A stretch of 18,630 bases of DNA from Flavobacteriaceae bacterium (GCA_030618945.1 JAUXCI010000016.1:1-18630); one strand, 5' to 3'; numbered from the stretch's first letter, positions 5,099-13,976 are shown. The notes: generated from the letters alone by a model not told the origin. Numbers and translations are program-made.

Positions 5099-7285
5099 AT
5101 GAGTACATTTAGATCCAGAGCCTTACAGGAAACCCTAAACAGAAAACCTGTTAAGATACCTCAAACAAAAAACCGTTCCGAATTTTTTGGCAGTAATGTG
5201 TTTAATGAAGTTAGCATGCAGCAGTACCTGACTAAAGAAGCCTACCAAGGGGTAATGAATGCGATCAAACACGGGTCAAGAATTGATAGGAAAATAGCAG
5301 ATCAGGTAGCCAATTCCATGAAAAACTGGGCCTTGTCAAAAGGGGCAACCCACTTTACCCATTGGTTCCAGCCACTTACCGGGGGAACGGCTGAGAAGCA
5401 TGATGCCTTTTTCGAACTCTTGGCTGATGGTAGTTCCATGGAAAAATTTGGAGGTAACGAACTTGTTCAACAGGAACCGGACGCATCAAGTTTTCCGAGT
5501 GGAGGAATTCGAAATACGTTTGAAGCGAGAGGGTATACGGCTTGGGACCCAACTTCTCCTGCGTTTATTTATGGCCCTACCTTGTGTATACCCACAATTT
5601 TTGTGGCCTATACTGGCGAGGCTTTAGACAATAAAACACCTTTATTAAGAGCCCTTAACGCGATTGATAAACAGGCCACAGCTGTGGCTAAATATTTTGA
5701 TAAAACGGTATCTAAGGTAAATGCATCCCTGGGTTGGGAGCAGGAGTATTTTTTGATAGATAAGGCTCTGGCCTTATCTCGCCCTGATATAGTGCTTACC
5801 GGAAGAACCTTATTAGGACATTCTTCTGCTAAAGGGCAGCAGCTCGATGATCATTATTTCGGGAGTATACCACAACGCGTTTTGAGTTTTATGATAGAAC
5901 TCGAAAATGAATGCATCAAATTAGGGATCCCTGTAAAGACTAGGCATAACGAAGTAGCTCCCAACCAATTTGAATTAGCTCCAATTTATGAAGAGGCTAA
6001 CCTGGCGGTAGATCACAATGCCTTGTTGATGGATATCATGGGTAGAATTGCTACGAATCATCAATTAAAGGTGCTGCTACATGAAAAGCCTTTTAAAGGG
6101 ATTAACGGATCTGGAAAGCACAACAATTGGTCATTGAGTACAGATAATGGCGTAAACCTGTTGAGTCCTGGTAAAACACCCATGAGAAATCTTCAATTCC
6201 TCACCTTTTTTATCAATACCATCAAAGCCATATATAAACATGAAGCCCTGATGAGAGCAGAAATTGCATCCGCAAGTAATGATCACAGGCTTGGCGCTAA
6301 TGAAGCACCTCCCGCCATCATGTCTGTATTTATCGGGGCTCAGTTAAGCTCTGTATTAAGGGAGTTGGAAAATGTGACCGATGGCAAGTTGTCTCCGGAA
6401 GAAAAAACGGATCTTAAATTAAATGTCATAGGGAAAATTCCCGAAATCCTTTTGGATAATACTGATAGGAATAGAACCTCGCCTTTCGCTTTTACTGGCA
6501 ATAAATTTGAGTTTAGAGCTGTTGGATCCATGGCGAATTGTGCAACGCCAATGACCGTTCTCAACACTATCGTTGCCAAGCAGTTAAAAGATTTTAAAAA
6601 GCAGGTAGACTTGCTCATTGAAAAGAAAGACCTAAAGAAGGATGAGGCTATTTTTAACGTTTTGAGAGAGTATATTAAAGATTCCAAAGACATTCTTTTT
6701 GAAGGGAATGGCTATGGTGAAGAATGGGAAAAGGAGGCCGCTAAAAGAGGCTTGAGTAATAATAAAACAACCCCATCTGCGATAAAGGCCAAGGTGACTA
6801 AAAAGACCATTGAACTTTTTGCCGAAATGGAAGTTATGAACGAAAAAGAGATCTTGGCCCGACATGAAATCGAATTGCAAGCTTATTCTTTGCGAATTCA
6901 AATTGAAGGTCGAGTTTTGGGAGATGTCGCTTTGAACCACGTTATTCCAACCGCGGTCAATTATCAGAATACGCTGATCAAAAATGTCAGGGGCTTAAAG
7001 GAAGTGTTCAGTAAAGAATTTGAAAGCATTGGAAAAGATCAAATGGATCTTATAAAGAAAATATCTGATCACATCTCTGGAATTACAAAGAATACTAATG
7101 CCATGGTGGAAGAAAGGAAAAAAGCCAATGCCACCTTGGACGAAGAGCAGAAAGCTTTTATATATTGTGATAAAATCAAACCTTATTTTGATAAAATCAG
7201 GTATCACTGCGACAAATTAGAGTTGATGATTGATGATGAACTTTGGCCACTTGTGAAATACAGGGAAATGTTGTTTACCCGATAA
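5099..7285 (+). CDS. glnN: Glutamine synthetase, type III (GSIII)
   Basis: This 728-residue enzyme catalyses the same reaction as GSII but belongs to the large GSIII class of Bacteroidota and cyanobacteria. It has the long N-terminal GSIII-specific region (about 1-190, with FFGSNVFNE and THWFQPLTGGTAEKHDAF). The catalytic motifs are WEQEYFLID (about residue 214), RHNEVAPNQFE (about 284), KPFKGINGSGKHNNW (about 330-345), NDHRLGANEAPPA, and NRTSPFAFTGNKFEFR (about 457-472). A C-terminal helical extension (about 490-728) is rich in Lys and Glu and typical of the class. GSIII forms dodecamers and is usually induced under nitrogen limitation in other bacteria; regulation here is inferred only from the motifs upstream. 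No clear intrinsic terminator follows it. Confidence 0.96.
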   Translation: MSTFRSRALQETLNRKPVKIPQTKNRSEFFGSNVFNEVSMQQYLTKEAYQGVMNAIKHGSRIDRKIADQVANSMKNWALSKGATHFTHWFQPLTGGTAEKHDAFFELLADGSSMEKFGGNELVQQEPDASSFPSGGIRNTFEARGYTAWDPTSPAFIYGPTLCIPTIFVAYTGEALDNKTPLLRALNAIDKQATAVAKYFDKTVSKVNASLGWEQEYFLIDKALALSRPDIVLTGRTLLGHSSAKGQQLDDHYFGSIPQRVLSFMIELENECIKLGIPVKTRHNEVAPNQFELAPIYEEANLAVDHNALLMDIMGRIATNHQLKVLLHEKPFKGINGSGKHNNWSLSTDNGVNLLSPGKTPMRNLQFLTFFINTIKAIYKHEALMRAEIASASNDHRLGANEAPPAIMSVFIGAQLSSVLRELENVTDGKLSPEEKTDLKLNVIGKIPEILLDNTDRNRTSPFAFTGNKFEFRAVGSMANCATPMTVLNTIVAKQLKDFKKQVDLLIEKKDLKKDEAIFNVLREYIKDSKDILFEGNGYGEEWEKEAAKRGLSNNKTTPSAIKAKVTKKTIELFAEMEVMNEKEILARHEIELQAYSLRIQIEGRVLGDVALNHVIPTAVNYQNTLIKNVRGLKEVFSKEFESIGKDQMDLIKKISDHISGITKNTNAMVEERKKANATLDEEQKAFIYCDKIKPYFDKIRYHCDKLELMIDDELWPLVKYREMLFTR

Positions 7286-7393
7286 GGTTAATGTGCTGAT
7301 TTGACCTGGTTAAAGTCGGGATTATTGAATTGAAGGCTATAGGAGATTGAGGCAATCGACTCTATTAATTTTCAAATTAACTCATCGGTTAAA

Positions 7394-7411
7394 CTGTAAC
7401 ACGCGTTACAG
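7394..7411. promoter_or_regulatory. Crp/Fnr-type palindrome upstream of the rhodanese gene
   Basis: CTGTAAC-ACGC-GTTACAG is a perfect 7-bp inverted repeat with a 4-base centre. The core fits TGTAAC-N4-GTTACA and the GTA-N8-TAC pattern of Crp/Fnr-superfamily sites. Its centre (7402.5) lies about 41 bp upstream of the start predicted from the -7-like GACATTTG at 7431-7438, the classical position for activation from an overlapping site. The regulator itself is not in the window. Confidence 0.6.
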
Positions 7412-7430
7412 AGAATTCATTAAATTGTTG

Positions 7431-7438
7431 GACATTTG
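7431..7438 (+). promoter_or_regulatory. Probable -7 element of the rhodanese gene
   Basis: GACATTTG matches TAnnTTTG except at the first base. It lies 27 bases before the ATG. The imperfect match fits a promoter that needs an activator such as the one expected at the palindrome just upstream. Confidence 0.4.
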
Positions 7439-7465
7439 CAAAAAAATAAGTAAATAATAATAAAG

Positions 7466-7777
7466 ATGGGAATATTCAATCTATTCGGTGGAAGTACAAG
7501 TGTAGCTTCAATTGAGGAGTATTTAGAAAATGATGCAGTAGTAGTAGACGTAAGAACTATTGAGGAATTTCGAGATGGCCACGTACAGGGATCAAAAAAC
7601 ATCCCTTTAAATATAATTGGTGATCATATAAGAGAAATTCAAAAACTGGGTAAGCCTGTAATTACTTGCTGTAGAAGTGGGGCTCGAAGTGGCTCTGCTG
7701 CAAGCATATTGAAACAAAATGGAGTTGATGCCATTAATGGAGGACCTTGGGGCAGCGTTGCTAATTGTATAAAATAA
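7466..7777 (+). CDS. Single-domain rhodanese-like sulfurtransferase
   Basis: This 103-residue cytoplasmic protein consists of one rhodanese domain. It shows the DVR motif (28-30), EEFRDGHVQGSKNIPL (33-48) and the active-site loop TCCRSGARS (67-75), where C69 is the predicted persulfide-forming cysteine and the CxxGxR loop is intact. C68 and a third cysteine near the C-terminus (C101) are also present. The family moves sulfur as a protein persulfide; the acceptor here is unknown. The N-terminal MGIFNLFGG is common in short flavobacterial rhodaneses. The gene is alone, preceded by a Crp/Fnr-type palindrome, and ends in a bidirectional terminator shared with the convergent GSCFA gene. The palindrome suggests control by redox, oxygen or nutrient state, which is inference. 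Confidence 0.92.
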   Translation: MGIFNLFGGSTSVASIEEYLENDAVVVDVRTIEEFRDGHVQGSKNIPLNIIGDHIREIQKLGKPVITCCRSGARSGSAASILKQNGVDAINGGPWGSVANCIK

Positions 7778-7804
7778 TACGTTTTAAAATCTTTTTGGGA
7801 AGAT

Positions 7805-7834
7805 AAAAAAAGGAGGTGTTTACCTCCTTTTTTT
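7805..7834. terminator. Bidirectional intrinsic terminator between rhodanese and GSCFA genes
   Basis: The stem is GGAGGT / ACCTCC with the loop GTTT, flanked by seven A and seven T. It serves the rhodanese transcript on the plus strand and the alaS-GSCFA transcript on the minus strand. The right arm and T-run are also the last codons and stop of the GSCFA gene. Confidence 0.9.
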
Positions 7835-8779
7835 ATTGAATATTATTTCGGGGTATTTCAAACTCAGGTTTTGAATTTTATGTTGCAATTGAGTGAGAAA
7901 TAATTGATGTGCCTCTGATTCCGGATCAAAAGGCTTATGGCCTAATCCTCTTTGAATTTCTTCGATTTCCTGCATTGCTTCACTTGCCTTTTCACTGATC
8001 CAGGTGTTTTTAAAAAGATCCCAGATATAATCGACAGCTTCTTCATTAGGATGTACCAGATCTCTTTTGTAGAAACGATAATCTCTAAGGTCGTCCATCA
8101 TAATTTCATAGGACGGGAAATAATAAATATTGCTGTCGTTCGTCATTTCATGGATAGCTTTGAGAAGTAAGGCCTTACTCAGGTTGTTCTCAACAAAACC
8201 GTCCTTAAGGTGCCTTACCGGACTTACCGTAAAAATAAACTTAACATCTTTATTCAAGCCTTGGACTTTCCTGACCATATTCTGTAAGCTCTGCAGAATT
8301 TGTTCTGATGAGAGTAATTCCTTTCTAAACTTGACCTGAGGAATTTTATGACAATTCGCAACAAAAGAACCATCTTCCTTCCAGCGATAGGCCCATGAAG
8401 TGCCTAGGGTAATGATGATATGGCTGGCTCTTTTCAAGGTCTTATGGCCTCGGTCAATATGCTTATTGATCTCGCTGAGCACCAGTTTGGAATCTCTCTG
8501 ATTGAATTTGCTGTGGTGATGGAGGCTCAGCCAGATATCTCCATGCCGTATAAGATCTTCTTTGAAGTATTCTTTTCGATCAACGCAATCAAACAGGGCT
8601 TTCTCTATGGCTTTAGGCTGAAAAATTATTCCAAAGGGATTTGTATACTGATCAAATTTGAAAAAGTCAAATTTATCCTCCATGTTTTCAGAAAAACAAG
8701 ATCCCAGTAATAGCAGGCTCGATTTATAATCGATACTGTTATTTTCTGGTTGTAGTTTTATTGCTGTCCTGAAATTCAT
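7820..8779 (-). CDS. GSCFA-domain protein (SGNH-hydrolase-like)
   Basis: This 319-residue protein has no signal peptide. The family-naming motif appears as GSCFSE (26-31). A conserved YTNPFGIIFQP follows (about 45-55), then ITLGTSWAYRW and FTVSPVRHLKDG, and a C-terminal DLVHPNEEAVDYIW (about 240) resembling the D-x-x-H block of SGNH hydrolases. The family is common in Bacteroidota and its substrate is unknown. The ATG directly follows the alaS stop codon with no gap, so it is co-transcribed and probably coupled to alaS. The last codons (AAA AAA AGG AGG TAA) form one arm of the transcription terminator. The family call is firm; the enzymatic activity is not known. Confidence 0.88.
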   Translation of the reverse strand: MNFRTAIKLQPENNSIDYKSSLLLLGSCFSENMEDKFDFFKFDQYTNPFGIIFQPKAIEKALFDCVDRKEYFKEDLIRHGDIWLSLHHHSKFNQRDSKLVLSEINKHIDRGHKTLKRASHIIITLGTSWAYRWKEDGSFVANCHKIPQVKFRKELLSSEQILQSLQNMVRKVQGLNKDVKFIFTVSPVRHLKDGFVENNLSKALLLKAIHEMTNDSNIYYFPSYEIMMDDLRDYRFYKRDLVHPNEEAVDYIWDLFKNTWISEKASEAMQEIEEIQRGLGHKPFDPESEAHQLFLTQLQHKIQNLSLKYPEIIFNKKRR

Positions 8780-11395
8780 CTAATCCTGGATCATTTTTTT
8801 TGCTTCCAAAAGGGCCTGCTTAAGGCCATCAGGATTTTTTCCTCCCGCAGTAGCAAAGAAAGGTTGGCCTCCGCCGCCTCCTTGAATATATTTTCCAAGT
8901 TCACGAACAATACTTCCAGCATTTAGGCCCTTGTCCTTAACGAGATTTTTAGCAATATATACCGTTAACAAAGCCTTTCCGTTTAGGTTTGATCCTCCAA
9001 CAAAAAATAGATTTTCAACTTCCTCTGAAATTTCAAAGGCTATGGTTTTCATTGAGGCCGCGTCAGTATCCAGCAAGGCAGCTATAAAATTCACACCCTT
9101 TATTTCTTCCTTATGTTTAATTAAATCACCTTTGAATGAAGATGCTTTTAATTTATTGTGTTGCTCAATTTCCTTTTTCAGTTTAACGTTTTCGGCTTGC
9201 AAGTTTGTAACTGTCTTAAGCACATCGGCCGGATTTTTTAAGGAAACCTTAATTTTTGAAAAAGCCTCATCCTGTTCAATATAATAATCTCTGACTGCAT
9301 CATTGGTGATGGCTTCAATTCTTCGAATACCCGAGGCAATCGCGCTTTCACTAATGATCTTAAAATGCCAAAGGTCTCCTGTGTTTTTTACGTGTGTTCC
9401 TCCACATAACTCAGTAGATTTCCCGAAATTGATCATACGGACAGTGTCGCCATATTTTTCCCCAAATAACATCAAGGCTCCTGATTTTTGCGCTTCTTTC
9501 AAAGGAACGTTTCTGTTCTCAACCAACTTGATCTTATCATGTATCCTTGAGTTCACAAATTGCTCCACATTTTTTACGTCTTCCTCTGTAAGTTTTGAGA
9601 AATGAGAAAAGTCAAAGCGAAGGTTTTTTGCATGTACCGCAGACCCTTTTTGTTCTACATGGCTTCCCAATATAGTTCTTAATGCCTGGTGTAATAAATG
9701 TGTTGCCGTATGATTACACATGGTCCTTAAGCGTTGTTTTTTGTCTACAACAACCTTAAAAATTTGAGAAGGATCAGCGGGTAAATTTTTAGCATAATGA
9801 AGTACTAGGTTGTTTTCCTTTTTGGTATTGAGAATATAGATCACATTCCCATTTTGTTCTTCAAGATACCCTTTGTCACCTACTTGTCCGCCGCCTTCAG
9901 GATAAAATGGAGTCATATTAAAAACGAGCTGAAACATATCACCTTCTTTTTTTGATGACACTTTTCTATACCGGGTAATTTTTACGTCGGCTTGCAAATA
10001 ATCATAGCCTATAAATTCCTGTTCTTTATCATCTTCCAGCATTACCCAGTCATCAGTTTCTATTGCCGCTGCTGCCCTGGAACGAGACTTTTGATTATTC
10101 ATTGATTCGTCAAATTCCTTTTCGTCAAATTCCATATCGTTTTCACGAAGAATGAGCGAAGTAAGGTCTTTGGGAAAGCCATAGGTATCATAAAGCTCAA
10201 AAGCTTTTTTCCCTGAAATGGTTTTCTGAGCTGTATTGGAAATGATATTGCCCAATAAAATAAGGCCTTGGTCCAGGGTTCTTAAGAAAGAATGCTCTTC
10301 CTCTTTGATCACATTGTGAATCAAATGCTTTTGAGCCATAATTTCGGGAAAATAATCTCCCATTTGTTTTTCCAGTATATCTGCCAGTTTATAAATAAAC
10401 GGTTCCTTCATATTGAGGAATGTAAAACCATAGCGAATAGCTCTTCTCAGAATTCTTCTGATTACATAGCCAGCTCCGTTATTTGAAGGTAATTGTCCAT
10501 CAGCGATAGCAAAGGCCACTGCCCTCACATGGTCGGCAATTACTCTGATGGCAATATCCGTTTTTTCATCTTTACCATAAGTATTATCAGTAATGGTCTC
10601 AATTTCCCTTATGATGGGCATAAATACATCGGTGTCATAATTTGACTGAACCTTTTGAACCACCATGCACAATCTTTCAAATCCCATTCCGGTATCCACA
10701 TGTTTTTCAGGTAATTTCTCCAAAGAACCATTGGCTTTTCGGTTATATTCCATAAAAACAAGGTTCCAGATCTCTATGACCAAGGGATGATCCTGATTCA
10801 CCAGGTCTTTACCTGAAACAATATTTTTTTCTTCGGCTGTGCGGATGTCGATGTGAATTTCGCTGCATGGTCCACAGGGGCCCTGAGCTCCCATCTCCCA
10901 AAAATTGTCTTTTTTATTACCTTTTAGGATTCTGTCAGCAGGTATAAATTCTTTCCAAAAATCATAAGCCTCCTGGTCGAAGCCTAATTTATCTTTTTCA
11001 TCTCCTTCAAAAACAGTAACATACAAATTGTCTTTGCTAATTCCATATACTTCAGTTAGCAATTCCCATGCCCATGCAATAGCTTCTTTTTTAAAATAAT
11101 TGCCAAAACTCCAGTTTCCCAGCATTTCAAACATGGTATGATGATAGGTGTCTTTACCTACTTCTTCAAGATCATTATGCTTTCCAGAAACCCTTAAACA
11201 TTTTTGAGTATCGGAAATTCTGTGATGAATTGGTTTTTTTTGCCCCAAAAAATATTCCTTAAAAGGGTTCATTCCTGCATTGACAAACATCAAAGTCGGG
11301 TCATTTTTGTTTACCAATGGGGCCGACTTTACTATTTGATGCTTTTTAGAAGCAAAAAAGTCCAAAAACTGTTTTCTAATTTCCTGTGAGGTCAT
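8780..11395 (-). CDS. alaS: Alanyl-tRNA synthetase
   Basis: This 871-residue cytoplasmic class II synthetase charges tRNA-Ala. In order it shows the N-terminal catalytic core ([45 protein letters not shown] near residue 175; GMGFERL), the editing domain with [11 protein letters not shown] (about 565) and [12 protein letters not shown] (about 665) supplying the zinc-site His and Cys residues that clear Ser- and Gly-tRNA-Ala, and the C-Ala domain with the glycine-rich GGGGGQPFF (about 840). The length is normal and all key motifs are intact. It leads a two-gene operon with the GSCFA gene and is divergent from the M23 peptidase gene, with 120 bp between start codons. A TATTTTTG on the minus strand (11501-11494) is a possible promoter element with a leader near 95 bases. 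Confidence 0.98.
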   Translation of the reverse strand: MTSQEIRKQFLDFFASKKHQIVKSAPLVNKNDPTLMFVNAGMNPFKEYFLGQKKPIHHRISDTQKCLRVSGKHNDLEEVGKDTYHHTMFEMLGNWSFGNYFKKEAIAWAWELLTEVYGISKDNLYVTVFEGDEKDKLGFDQEAYDFWKEFIPADRILKGNKKDNFWEMGAQGPCGPCSEIHIDIRTAEEKNIVSGKDLVNQDHPLVIEIWNLVFMEYNRKANGSLEKLPEKHVDTGMGFERLCMVVQKVQSNYDTDVFMPIIREIETITDNTYGKDEKTDIAIRVIADHVRAVAFAIADGQLPSNNGAGYVIRRILRRAIRYGFTFLNMKEPFIYKLADILEKQMGDYFPEIMAQKHLIHNVIKEEEHSFLRTLDQGLILLGNIISNTAQKTISGKKAFELYDTYGFPKDLTSLILRENDMEFDEKEFDESMNNQKSRSRAAAAIETDDWVMLEDDKEQEFIGYDYLQADVKITRYRKVSSKKEGDMFQLVFNMTPFYPEGGGQVGDKGYLEEQNGNVIYILNTKKENNLVLHYAKNLPADPSQIFKVVVDKKQRLRTMCNHTATHLLHQALRTILGSHVEQKGSAVHAKNLRFDFSHFSKLTEEDVKNVEQFVNSRIHDKIKLVENRNVPLKEAQKSGALMLFGEKYGDTVRMINFGKSTELCGGTHVKNTGDLWHFKIISESAIASGIRRIEAITNDAVRDYYIEQDEAFSKIKVSLKNPADVLKTVTNLQAENVKLKKEIEQHNKLKASSFKGDLIKHKEEIKGVNFIAALLDTDAASMKTIAFEISEEVENLFFVGGSNLNGKALLTVYIAKNLVKDKGLNAGSIVRELGKYIQGGGGGQPFFATAGGKNPDGLKQALLEAKKMIQD

Positions 11396-11450
11396 AAAAG
11401 ATAATTAAACGTGATATCCATTTTGATATATCAGAGATAAAAAAAAATTG

Positions 11451-11458
11451 TAAATTTG
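11451..11458 (+). promoter_or_regulatory. Likely -7 element of the M23 peptidase operon
   Basis: TAAATTTG is an exact TAnnTTTG match 57 bases before the ATG at 11516. A TTG at 11423-11425 is 25 bases upstream, slightly farther than usual for a -33 box. Confidence 0.45.
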
Positions 11459-11515
11459 TTTTTCGACTGACTCATTTATACCTGGTTTAGTTGCAAAAAT
11501 AGTATAATTATAATT

Positions 11516-12487
11516 ATGGCGAAGGTAAAATATTATTACGATTCAGATACCTTATCCTATAGGAAAATAGAGTTTAGAAAGAGGGATAAATTCAGACAGA
11601 CCCTTGTTTTTTTGGTTGCTTCTGCTATGATGGGAGGCCTTATAATATTTTTCATGTATCAATTTGTCGAATCCCCAAGACAGAAGGTTTTGAACAGGGA
11701 GTTGGAAAACATGAAATTACATTATGAATTGCTCGATAAAAAAATGGCTCAGGCAGAAGAAGTTTTAGAGGGTATCCAAACCAGAGATAACAATATTTAC
11801 AGAACTTATTTTGAAGCTAACCCGATTCCTGAAGAACAAAGAAAAGCTGGTTTTGGGGGCGTAAACAGATACAAGTCGATGGAGGGTTTTGACAATTCAG
11901 CAATGATTGTTGATGCTTCGAGAAAAATTGATATTCTTTCAAAACAACTTTACGTTCAGTCTAAATCACTTGATGATATCATAAATCTGGCAATAGATAA
12001 GGAAGAGCTTTTGGCTTCAATTCCGGCTATACAACCAGTGAGTAAACAAGATCTTACCCGGATGGCGTCTGGTTTTGGATGGAGGCTTGATCCCTTTACC
12101 AAGGCGCGGAAAAGACATAAAGGCATGGACTTTACTTCACCTAAGGGAACACCGGTTTATGCAACTGGTAATGGGAAAGTGACCAGAGCTGACAGCGGGT
12201 CTACGGGTTTTGGAAAACACATCAGAATTGACCATGGATTTGGATACGTAACTTTGTATGCGCATCTCTCTAAGTATAATGTTAAAAAAAGACAGAAGGT
12301 TAAAAGAGGAGATCTTATAGGATATGTTGGGAGTACTGGCCGATCACAGGCGCCACATTTACATTATGAAGTGCGTTATAATGGAAATCAGGTTAATCCG
12401 ATAAACTTCTATTATGGAGATCTATCGCCAGAAGAGTTTCAGGAAATGTTAAAAATGGCTTCGCAAGAAGGACAATCATTAGACTAA
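11516..12487 (+). CDS. Membrane-anchored M23-family (LytM-type) peptidase
   Basis: This 323-residue envelope protein is predicted to cut peptidoglycan cross-links or to activate amidases. One membrane segment (about 29-49) follows a short basic cytoplasmic tail. A periplasmic coiled-coil-like stretch (about 58-90) and a linker lead to the M23 domain (about 185-300). The zinc ligands are visible: H201 and D205 in HKGMD, and H283 in HLHYEV (281-286); H250 in LYAHLS completes the active site. The domain is therefore likely catalytic rather than degenerate. It is divergent from alaS, and its stop shares a base with the next start (TAATG), so it is coupled to the MerR-like gene. Homologues sit in the same arrangement in many flavobacteria, from memory. 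Confidence 0.94.
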   Translation: MAKVKYYYDSDTLSYRKIEFRKRDKFRQTLVFLVASAMMGGLIIFFMYQFVESPRQKVLNRELENMKLHYELLDKKMAQAEEVLEGIQTRDNNIYRTYFEANPIPEEQRKAGFGGVNRYKSMEGFDNSAMIVDASRKIDILSKQLYVQSKSLDDIINLAIDKEELLASIPAIQPVSKQDLTRMASGFGWRLDPFTKARKRHKGMDFTSPKGTPVYATGNGKVTRADSGSTGFGKHIRIDHGFGYVTLYAHLSKYNVKKRQKVKRGDLIGYVGSTGRSQAPHLHYEVRYNGNQVNPINFYYGDLSPEEFQEMLKMASQEGQSLD

Positions 12488-12816
12488 TGCAAATAAACCT
12501 ACCGGATAAAAGATATTATAAAATTGGAGAAGTAGCTAAGGCCTTTAGTGTAAACACCTCGTTGATAAGATTTTGGGAAAATGAATTTGACGTTCTAAAG
12601 CCCAAGAAAAACAATAAAGGCAATAGGTTATTCACTCCTGAGGATCTTAAAAATTTAAAAATGATTTATTTCCTGGTGAAAGAAAAAGGTTTTACCCTGG
12701 AAGGTGCCAAGAATAAATTAAAGGAGAAACCAGATGAGGTTTTTTCCAAACATAAAATCATCATGCGGCTTGAAGATATTAAAAACGAGCTTATAGAAAT
12801 TAAAAATCAACTTTAA
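12487..12816 (+). CDS. MerR-family transcriptional regulator (short form)
   Basis: This is a 109-residue DNA-binding protein. The MerR-type winged helix-turn-helix covers about residues 9-78, with YYKIGEVAKAFSVNTSLIRFW as helix-turn-helix and GNRLFTPEDLKNLKMIYFLV as wing and following helix. A Lys/Glu-rich helix (about 92-109) could dimerise. It lacks the C-terminal metal or drug sensing domain and has no cysteine metal-binding loop, so it is unlikely to be a metal sensor. It overlaps the M23 stop by one base and is followed 10 bases later by lemA. Its target is unknown; control of this envelope operon is possible. Confidence 0.88.
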   Translation: MQINLPDKRYYKIGEVAKAFSVNTSLIRFWENEFDVLKPKKNNKGNRLFTPEDLKNLKMIYFLVKEKGFTLEGAKNKLKEKPDEVFSKHKIIMRLEDIKNELIEIKNQL

Positions 12817-12826
12817 ATCAAATATC

Positions 12827-13417
12827 ATGAAAAAATGGCTTCCCCTTATTATTATTGCAGTTGTACTATTCGGTATTTTTCAATGGGGTGTTGGCCTGAA
12901 TAATAACATGGTCGAAAAGCAGGAAACTGCAAGAACTCAATGGGCCAATGTTGAAAGTGCCTACCAAAGGAGATCTGATTTGATTCCTAATTTGGTTAGT
13001 ACGGTTAAAGGCTATGCTGATCACGAAAAAGAAACCTTGGAAGGGGTTATACAGGCACGTGCAAATGCTACCAAAACAACTATAGATCCAACTAATGTTA
13101 CTCCTGAGCAAATGGCGGCTTTTCAACAGTCTCAAAATTCGCTTTCAGGTGCCCTAAGTAAATTGATGGTAGTTGTTGAAAAATACCCTGACCTTAAAGC
13201 CAATCAGAATTTTCTTGAACTGCAGAGTCAGTTGGAGGGTACAGAAAACAGGATTAATGTGGAGAGAAATCGTTTCAATGAAGTTGCAAAGGATTATAAT
13301 ATTTATACCAGAAAATTTCCTGCTTCAGTGATAGCCGGTTTCTTGAATTTTGACCCAATGGCATTATTTCAGGCTGCCGCCGGAAGCGAACAAGCTCCTA
13401 CAGTGGATTTTAACTAA
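12827..13417 (+). CDS. lemA: LemA family protein
   Basis: This 196-residue protein has one N-terminal membrane segment (about 4-23) followed by a long helical domain. The segment YQRRSDLIPNLVSTVKGYA (46-64) is the characteristic LemA block. NQNFLELQSQLEGTENRI (124-141) and a helix with YNIYTRKFP also fit the family, as does the C-terminal GFLNFDPMALF. LemA proteins are anchored in the inner membrane and have no enzymatic role established. They are often next to TPM-domain genes, as here. The gene belongs to the M23-merR-lemA transcript, which appears to end or be attenuated at the hairpin just after it. Confidence 0.95.
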   Translation: MKKWLPLIIIAVVLFGIFQWGVGLNNNMVEKQETARTQWANVESAYQRRSDLIPNLVSTVKGYADHEKETLEGVIQARANATKTTIDPTNVTPEQMAAFQQSQNSLSGALSKLMVVVEKYPDLKANQNFLELQSQLEGTENRINVERNRFNEVAKDYNIYTRKFPASVIAGFLNFDPMALFQAAAGSEQAPTVDFN

Positions 13418-13438
13418 GATCACTTAGGTACAATTAGA

Positions 13439-13471
13439 TTAGCCAAAGTGATTACTTTGGCTAATTTTTTT
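13439..13471 (+). terminator. Intrinsic terminator or attenuator after lemA
   Basis: A perfect 10-bp stem TTAGCCAAAG / CTTTGGCTAA with a 6-base loop TGATTA is followed by seven T. It lies 22 bases after the lemA stop and only 15 bases before the TPM-protein ATG. That leaves no room for a complete new promoter between hairpin and gene. Confidence 0.92.
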
Positions 13472-13486
13472 ATAAAATTTGAACCA

Positions 13487-13924
13487 ATGGAAGTAAAAGA
13501 ATTTTTAAATGCAACACAAGAAGAGCTGGTAGTTAATGCCATTCGTGAAGCCGAAAAAAATACTTCAGGAGAGATTAGAGTTCATTTTGAAAAAAATCTT
13601 AAGAAAGATCCTATAAGCAGAGCTCAGGAGGTATTCTATCAATTGGAAATGGATAAAACCATGTTTAAAAACGGGGTTTTATTTTACGTTGCCGTTGATG
13701 ATCACCGATTTGCTATAATTGGTGATGAAGGAATTGACAAGGTAGTTCCTGATGATTTTTGGGAGAGCATTAAAAACGAGGTTATCATTGAATTTGTCAA
13801 GGGAGATCACGGAAAAGGCCTTGTCATGGGTATACTTCATGCCGGTGAAAAATTAAAGGAATACTTTCCTTATGGGGAGAAGGATGAAAATGAACTTTCT
13901 GATGAAATTTCAAAGCATCATTAG
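13487..13924 (+). CDS. TPM-domain protein (short, cytoplasmic form)
   Basis: This 145-residue protein is nearly all a TPM (TLP18.3/Psb32/MOLO-1) domain: a start at MEVKEFL, then AIREAEKNTSGEIRVHFE, KNGVLFYVAVDDHRFAIIGDEGID and HGKGLVMGILHAGEKL. It has no signal peptide or membrane segment. A longer frame begins with GTG at 13448, but that codon is in the terminator stem and the added residues translate the hairpin and T-run, so the ATG at 13487 is the real start. TPM domains occur in phosphatases, repair factors and LemA-linked proteins; no catalytic role can be claimed here. Expression depends on read-through of the lemA hairpin or on a promoter overlapping it. Confidence 0.9.
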   Translation: MEVKEFLNATQEELVVNAIREAEKNTSGEIRVHFEKNLKKDPISRAQEVFYQLEMDKTMFKNGVLFYVAVDDHRFAIIGDEGIDKVVPDDFWESIKNEVIIEFVKGDHGKGLVMGILHAGEKLKEYFPYGEKDENELSDEISKHH

Positions 13925-13976
13925 CCTCTATATACAAAAACAATATTGAATATTTTACACATAATTAAACGCTTCA

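Noticed and set aside
7286..7393. Possible terminator or small gene after GSIII
   Set aside because: Only a loose CCCGA/TCGGG pairing without a T-run, and all ATG frames stop within a few codons on both strands.
11396..11515. Possible leader regulation (T-box or riboswitch) upstream of alaS
   Set aside because: No conserved T-box sequence or stable structured leader is visible, and T-boxes are not expected in this phylum.
13421..13427. A lone CACTTAG after lemA, matching the heptamer repeat unit
   Set aside because: A single 7-base match is expected by chance.
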